This document shows, piece after piece, positions 7,323 through 9,811 of a stretch of DNA of 9,811 nucleotides. Both the position numbers and the translations under genes were made by a program. The DNA is taken from NCBI GenBank assembly GCA_007116425.1, contig SKIL01000302.1, positions 1 through 9,811 of the forward strand. The letters are read 5' to 3'. The notes below the pieces were generated by a model. The model ran no database searches, was not told where the DNA came from, and saw nothing but the letters and a program-made list of their open reading frames with translations. The stretch comes from Bacteriovoracaceae bacterium (GTDB lineage: Bacteria > Bdellovibrionota > Bacteriovoracia > Bacteriovoracales > Bacteriovoracaceae). Numbering within the stretch: the stretch's first letter is position 1; each line of letters opens with the position of its first letter.

Positions 7323-7329
7323 AAGGAGA
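7323..7329 (+). promoter_or_regulatory. Ribosome binding site for rimO, deciding a GTG start
   Basis: AAGGAGA lies 7 bases before the GTG at 7337. No other start codon near the conserved N-terminal SLGCSKN motif has a comparable site. I found no convincing plus-strand -35/-10 pair for rimO in the 114-bp divergent spacer. Confidence 0.8.
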
Positions 7330-7336
7330 TAACTCA

Positions 7337-8719
7337 GTGAAAACTCAAGTTTTAGATCAAAAAAAGTTTACGACAAAAAATATTCATTTTACTTCATTAG
7401 GCTGTTCAAAAAACCTCGTCGACTCAGAGGTGATGTTAGGCCATCTCGGGTTGGCCGGCTTTAAAGTCACGCCTAGACCTGATGATGCTGAGGTCATTAT
7501 TATTAACACCTGTTCATTTATTGAGGCCTCTAAAAAAGAATCGATCGATACCATTCTTGAAATGGCCGACTATAAAGACCCATCGCTGGGAAATTGTCAG
7601 GCCCTTGTTGTTTCAGGCTGTATGGCCCAGCGATACAGTGAGCAACTCGAGGCAGAGCTTCCTGAAGTTGATCTTATTATTGGAACAGGAGAATACAATC
7701 GGATAACGCCACTTCTCAAGGCATTTGAAGAGGGAAAACTTGAAGCTAAGTCTCACGTTGAGATTCCAAAGTTTATACATACTGAATTTGATCCACGTAT
7801 TAATACATCTCCGTTTTACACGGCCTGGCTTAAAATCTCAGAGGGATGTAATCGCAATTGCACTTTTTGTATTATCCCGACATTGCGTGGACGATTGCGA
7901 TCGCGCTCGGTCGAGTCACTTGTGGCCGAGGCGCAAAAACTGTCAGAGAGTGGGGTGCGTGAACTCAATCTCGTGTCACAAGATTTATCTGATTATGGAA
8001 GTGATCTCGATGAGAACAATAAACTCTTTCAATTGCTAGGTGGCCTTGAGGAAGTTGAGGGAGTCGATTGGATTCGACTGTTTTACTTCTACCCTGATGA
8101 ATTAACCGACGAAGTTATCGCAAAAATGGCCACTTCTCAAAAAATCTGTCGCTATTTAGATATGCCGGTACAGCATTTTTCTTCTAGCGTTCTCAAGCGC
8201 ATGAATCGAAAAATTACAGGAGAAAAAATTCTTGAGCGTGTTTTAAAGTTGCGTGTAGAGATTCCTGGAATTGTTCTGAGAACTTCGATTATTGTTGGCT
8301 TTCCCGGTGAAACGGAGGAAGACTTTGAAACACTTTTAGAGGGTGTGAAGAAGGCGCGTTTTAATCATTTGGGAATTTTTCGCTACTCTGACGAAGAGGG
8401 AACGCCCGCTTTTAGATTAAAAGACAAGGTTGCTCAAGAGGTGATTGAGGAGCGTTTTGACCGTCTTCACGAAGTTCAAAAAGAAATTGCTCGTGAGCTT
8501 AACCAAGCGTTTCTTGGTCAAACAATAGAAGTACTGATCGAAGGGGAGCATGAAGAGACAGAACTTCTCATTCAAGGTCGTCACTTTGGTCAGGCCCCAG
8601 ATATTGACGGTAAAGTCATTATTAATGACCTCGATGGAAAGCAGGTTCAAATCGGTGACCTCATAAAAGTAGAGATCACCGATGTGTTAGATTATGACTT
8701 GATTGGTCGAGTTATTTAG
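7337..8719 (+). CDS. rimO: Ribosomal protein S12 methylthiotransferase RimO (radical SAM)
   Basis: RimO adds a methylthio group to the beta-carbon of a conserved aspartate of ribosomal protein S12 (Asp89 in E. coli), using two iron-sulfur clusters and S-adenosylmethionine. The 460-residue protein has all three family domains. The N-terminal UPF0004 domain carries cluster-binding Cys23 (SLGCSKN), Cys59 (NTCSF) and Cys95 (SGCMAQ). The radical SAM core has the C-x3-C-x2-C motif Cys171, Cys175 and Cys178 (EGCNRNCTFCIIP). A C-terminal TRAM domain spans about 395-460 with GRHFGQAPDIDG. The SLGCSKNLVDSE motif and NLVSQDLSDYG separate RimO from the tRNA enzyme MiaB, which has a different N-terminal context. 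All expected cysteines are present. The protein is slightly longer than E. coli RimO, partly from a 17-residue lead. The stop codon overlaps the converging gene's stop. Confidence 0.96.
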   Translation: MKTQVLDQKKFTTKNIHFTSLGCSKNLVDSEVMLGHLGLAGFKVTPRPDDAEVIIINTCSFIEASKKESIDTILEMADYKDPSLGNCQALVVSGCMAQRYSEQLEAELPEVDLIIGTGEYNRITPLLKAFEEGKLEAKSHVEIPKFIHTEFDPRINTSPFYTAWLKISEGCNRNCTFCIIPTLRGRLRSRSVESLVAEAQKLSESGVRELNLVSQDLSDYGSDLDENNKLFQLLGGLEEVEGVDWIRLFYFYPDELTDEVIAKMATSQKICRYLDMPVQHFSSSVLKRMNRKITGEKILERVLKLRVEIPGIVLRTSIIVGFPGETEEDFETLLEGVKKARFNHLGIFRYSDEEGTPAFRLKDKVAQEVIEERFDRLHEVQKEIARELNQAFLGQTIEVLIEGEHEETELLIQGRHFGQAPDIDGKVIINDLDGKQVQIGDLIKVEITDVLDYDLIGRVI

Positions 8720-9811
8720 ATTTTATCTTCTGGAAATAAGGGATTAATATTAATCGGTGGTGAGAACATCAATCCGAGATCGTCTACTAGACCTTCTTCA
8801 TCATTACACGAGCCACCAATGGTGGGATCGGTAATATCTGGCATTGGGAATTCGAGTAAAGGATTGCCAGCAAAACTGTCTAAAAATGTATTTGTGTCTG
8901 ATCGATCTACGTAATTGATCCCATGGAGAATGTCATTTATACCATCAACAGGTCCTAGAGGGTTTCCGACTTGGTCAGGGAAGGCCATATCTAGTGGGTC
9001 CGCAGTAGAAAATTCTGAAACCCACTGTCTGACATGCAGTCTGATTCTGGCCATTCGATCACCAAAGCTATTAAAGCAACTGTATACGTAAAAAGGTGAG
9101 GTTCCACTTTTGAAGTGAGTGGGATAATCTCTCATCGAGTTCGGTAAATTTCGAAAGTACGTATTTATACTATCATTATTTATGGTGAAACCTTGATCAT
9201 CGCCAGAACAACTTAAGTCACGATAATAACTAGCTATAGCAAGATTGGTTAAGTGACCCATACTGCTAGGCGAGTTGTATTCAATCGACCTGGTGAGTTC
9301 GGCCGAGCTGACAGGGTTTTCACCATAGGCTCCGCTTCTTAATCTTTCATAGGAAAATAAAGAGATGGTGCTGGGGTGAGCAGACGCAAGGCACTGTCTT
9401 CGGTCACCTCCACAAAAAACATCAATCGTATCGAGTTCAACGTCACAGGTACCAAACTCATTTAGGTTGGAGTCATAGCCATCAAGAGGTTCACATATGA
9501 CTCGAGGGTTTCCACATTCTGTGACGGGTGTGTTGTGGTTATGGGTTGCCTCTGAATACCAAATACCAGTTGGGTTGGCGAGACATTGATTATAGTTAAA
9601 TGCGGCACACTCTTCGGGCGTCACTCCAGAGCAGTCTCCACATGAGCCAACATTACGGATGCAGCTACTTACATTGCTAACGTCTACTAATGCTCCGGCA
9701 CCATCTCTACACTCGAAGTCGTAATAGGTATAATCCTCAACGGAAATAGTATACTCACTTTCCTCACAGTTCGGGCCATCTTCAATATTTGAAAAATTTG
9801 CTCCTCCGCTA
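8716..9811 (-). CDS. Cys-rich, probably exported protein of unknown function, C-terminal part (5' truncated)
   Basis: The minus-strand frame is open from the window edge to a TAA at 8718-8716, giving 364 visible residues; the N-terminus lies beyond the window. A GTG at 9624 falls in frame, but the reading frame and its composition continue unchanged upstream, so it is not a convincing start. I recognise no family. There are 15 cysteines, 12 of them within visible residues 15-140, with close pairs such as SCGDC and regularly spaced singles, in a background rich in Asn, Asp, Ser, Gly and Tyr and poor in Lys. That suggests a disulfide-bonded extracytoplasmic or surface protein. The last roughly 220 residues have only three cysteines and look like a globular domain ending in an acidic, proline-containing tail. 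No membrane segment is visible. The stop overlaps that of rimO by 4 bp, tail-to-tail. Confidence 0.8.
   Translation of the reverse strand, partial: SGGANFSNIEDGPNCEESEYTISVEDYTYYDFECRDGAGALVDVSNVSSCIRNVGSCGDCSGVTPEECAAFNYNQCLANPTGIWYSEATHNHNTPVTECGNPRVICEPLDGYDSNLNEFGTCDVELDTIDVFCGGDRRQCLASAHPSTISLFSYERLRSGAYGENPVSSAELTRSIEYNSPSSMGHLTNLAIASYYRDLSCSGDDQGFTINNDSINTYFRNLPNSMRDYPTHFKSGTSPFYVYSCFNSFGDRMARIRLHVRQWVSEFSTADPLDMAFPDQVGNPLGPVDGINDILHGINYVDRSDTNTFLDSFAGNPLLEFPMPDITDPTIGGSCNDEEGLVDDLGLMFSPPININPLFPEDKI

Noticed and set aside
7482..8039. Alternate-frame open frames within rimO
   Set aside because: They overlap the fully conserved RimO frame and show no start signals or family resemblance.
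8742..8755. 14-bp perfect palindrome GATTAATATTAATC just after the rimO stop
   Set aside because: It lies inside the last codons of the minus-strand gene and falls on alternating Ile and Asn codons, which produces such symmetry naturally. It is AT-rich and has no T-run, so it is not supported as a terminator or operator.
9622..9624. GTG taken as the start of the Cys-rich gene
   Set aside because: The frame stays open for a further 62 codons to the window edge with the same Cys/Asp/Ser-rich composition, and no signal peptide follows the GTG.
1..9811. CRISPR array, insertion sequence, toxin-antitoxin or defence system
   Set aside because: I found no regularly spaced long repeats, transposase, terminal inverted repeats or paired small genes anywhere in the window.

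Overview
The window looks like a core, vertically inherited stretch of a Gram-negative chromosome with low-to-moderate GC (about 40% by eye). A full-length Smc rather than MukB, a LolA-type lipoprotein chaperone and a lipoprotein-anchored lytic transglycosylase point to an organism with an outer membrane. Together with the AT-leaning composition, three GTG starts and a large Cys/Asn/Asp-rich protein of unknown function, the impression is of a Bdellovibrionota (Bacteriovorax-like) or related delta-proteobacterial genome. That placement is inference from gene content and style, not from a database match.

Left part (1-755): the 3' end of an RdgB/HAM1-type nucleotide-pool-cleaning pyrophosphatase is followed by a 57-bp spacer holding a GGCC hairpin and a 15-bp palindrome. 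Next comes a complete tRNA-Pro(UGG) with encoded CCA, then about 280 bp without a recognisable gene. This gap is not featureless. Four short GT/CA-type segments can pair in mutually exclusive ways around a 17-bp palindrome directly upstream of smc.

Middle (756-5081): smc (1229 codons, GTG start) and a lolA-like gene form a tight co-directional pair; the lolA ribosome binding site overlaps the smc stop codon. Smc is the chromosome condensin ATPase. LolA would carry lipoproteins across the periplasm.

Right part: a soluble-lytic-transglycosylase-like lipoprotein gene (5090-7222, minus strand) converges on lolA with 8 bp between stop codons. Its best-supported start is an internal GTG, not the first ATG. 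It diverges from rimO (7337-8719, plus strand), the ribosomal protein S12 methylthiotransferase, across a 114-bp promoter region with short direct repeats. rimO in turn overlaps tail-to-tail by 4 bp with the end of a Cys-rich, probably exported protein (minus strand) that runs out of the window and belongs to no family I recognise.

I see no insertion sequence, integrase, CRISPR array, phage gene or defence or toxin system. The genes are mostly housekeeping. The parts most worth a second look are the structured smc leader region, the Cys-rich protein and a marked excess of the tetranucleotide GGCC.
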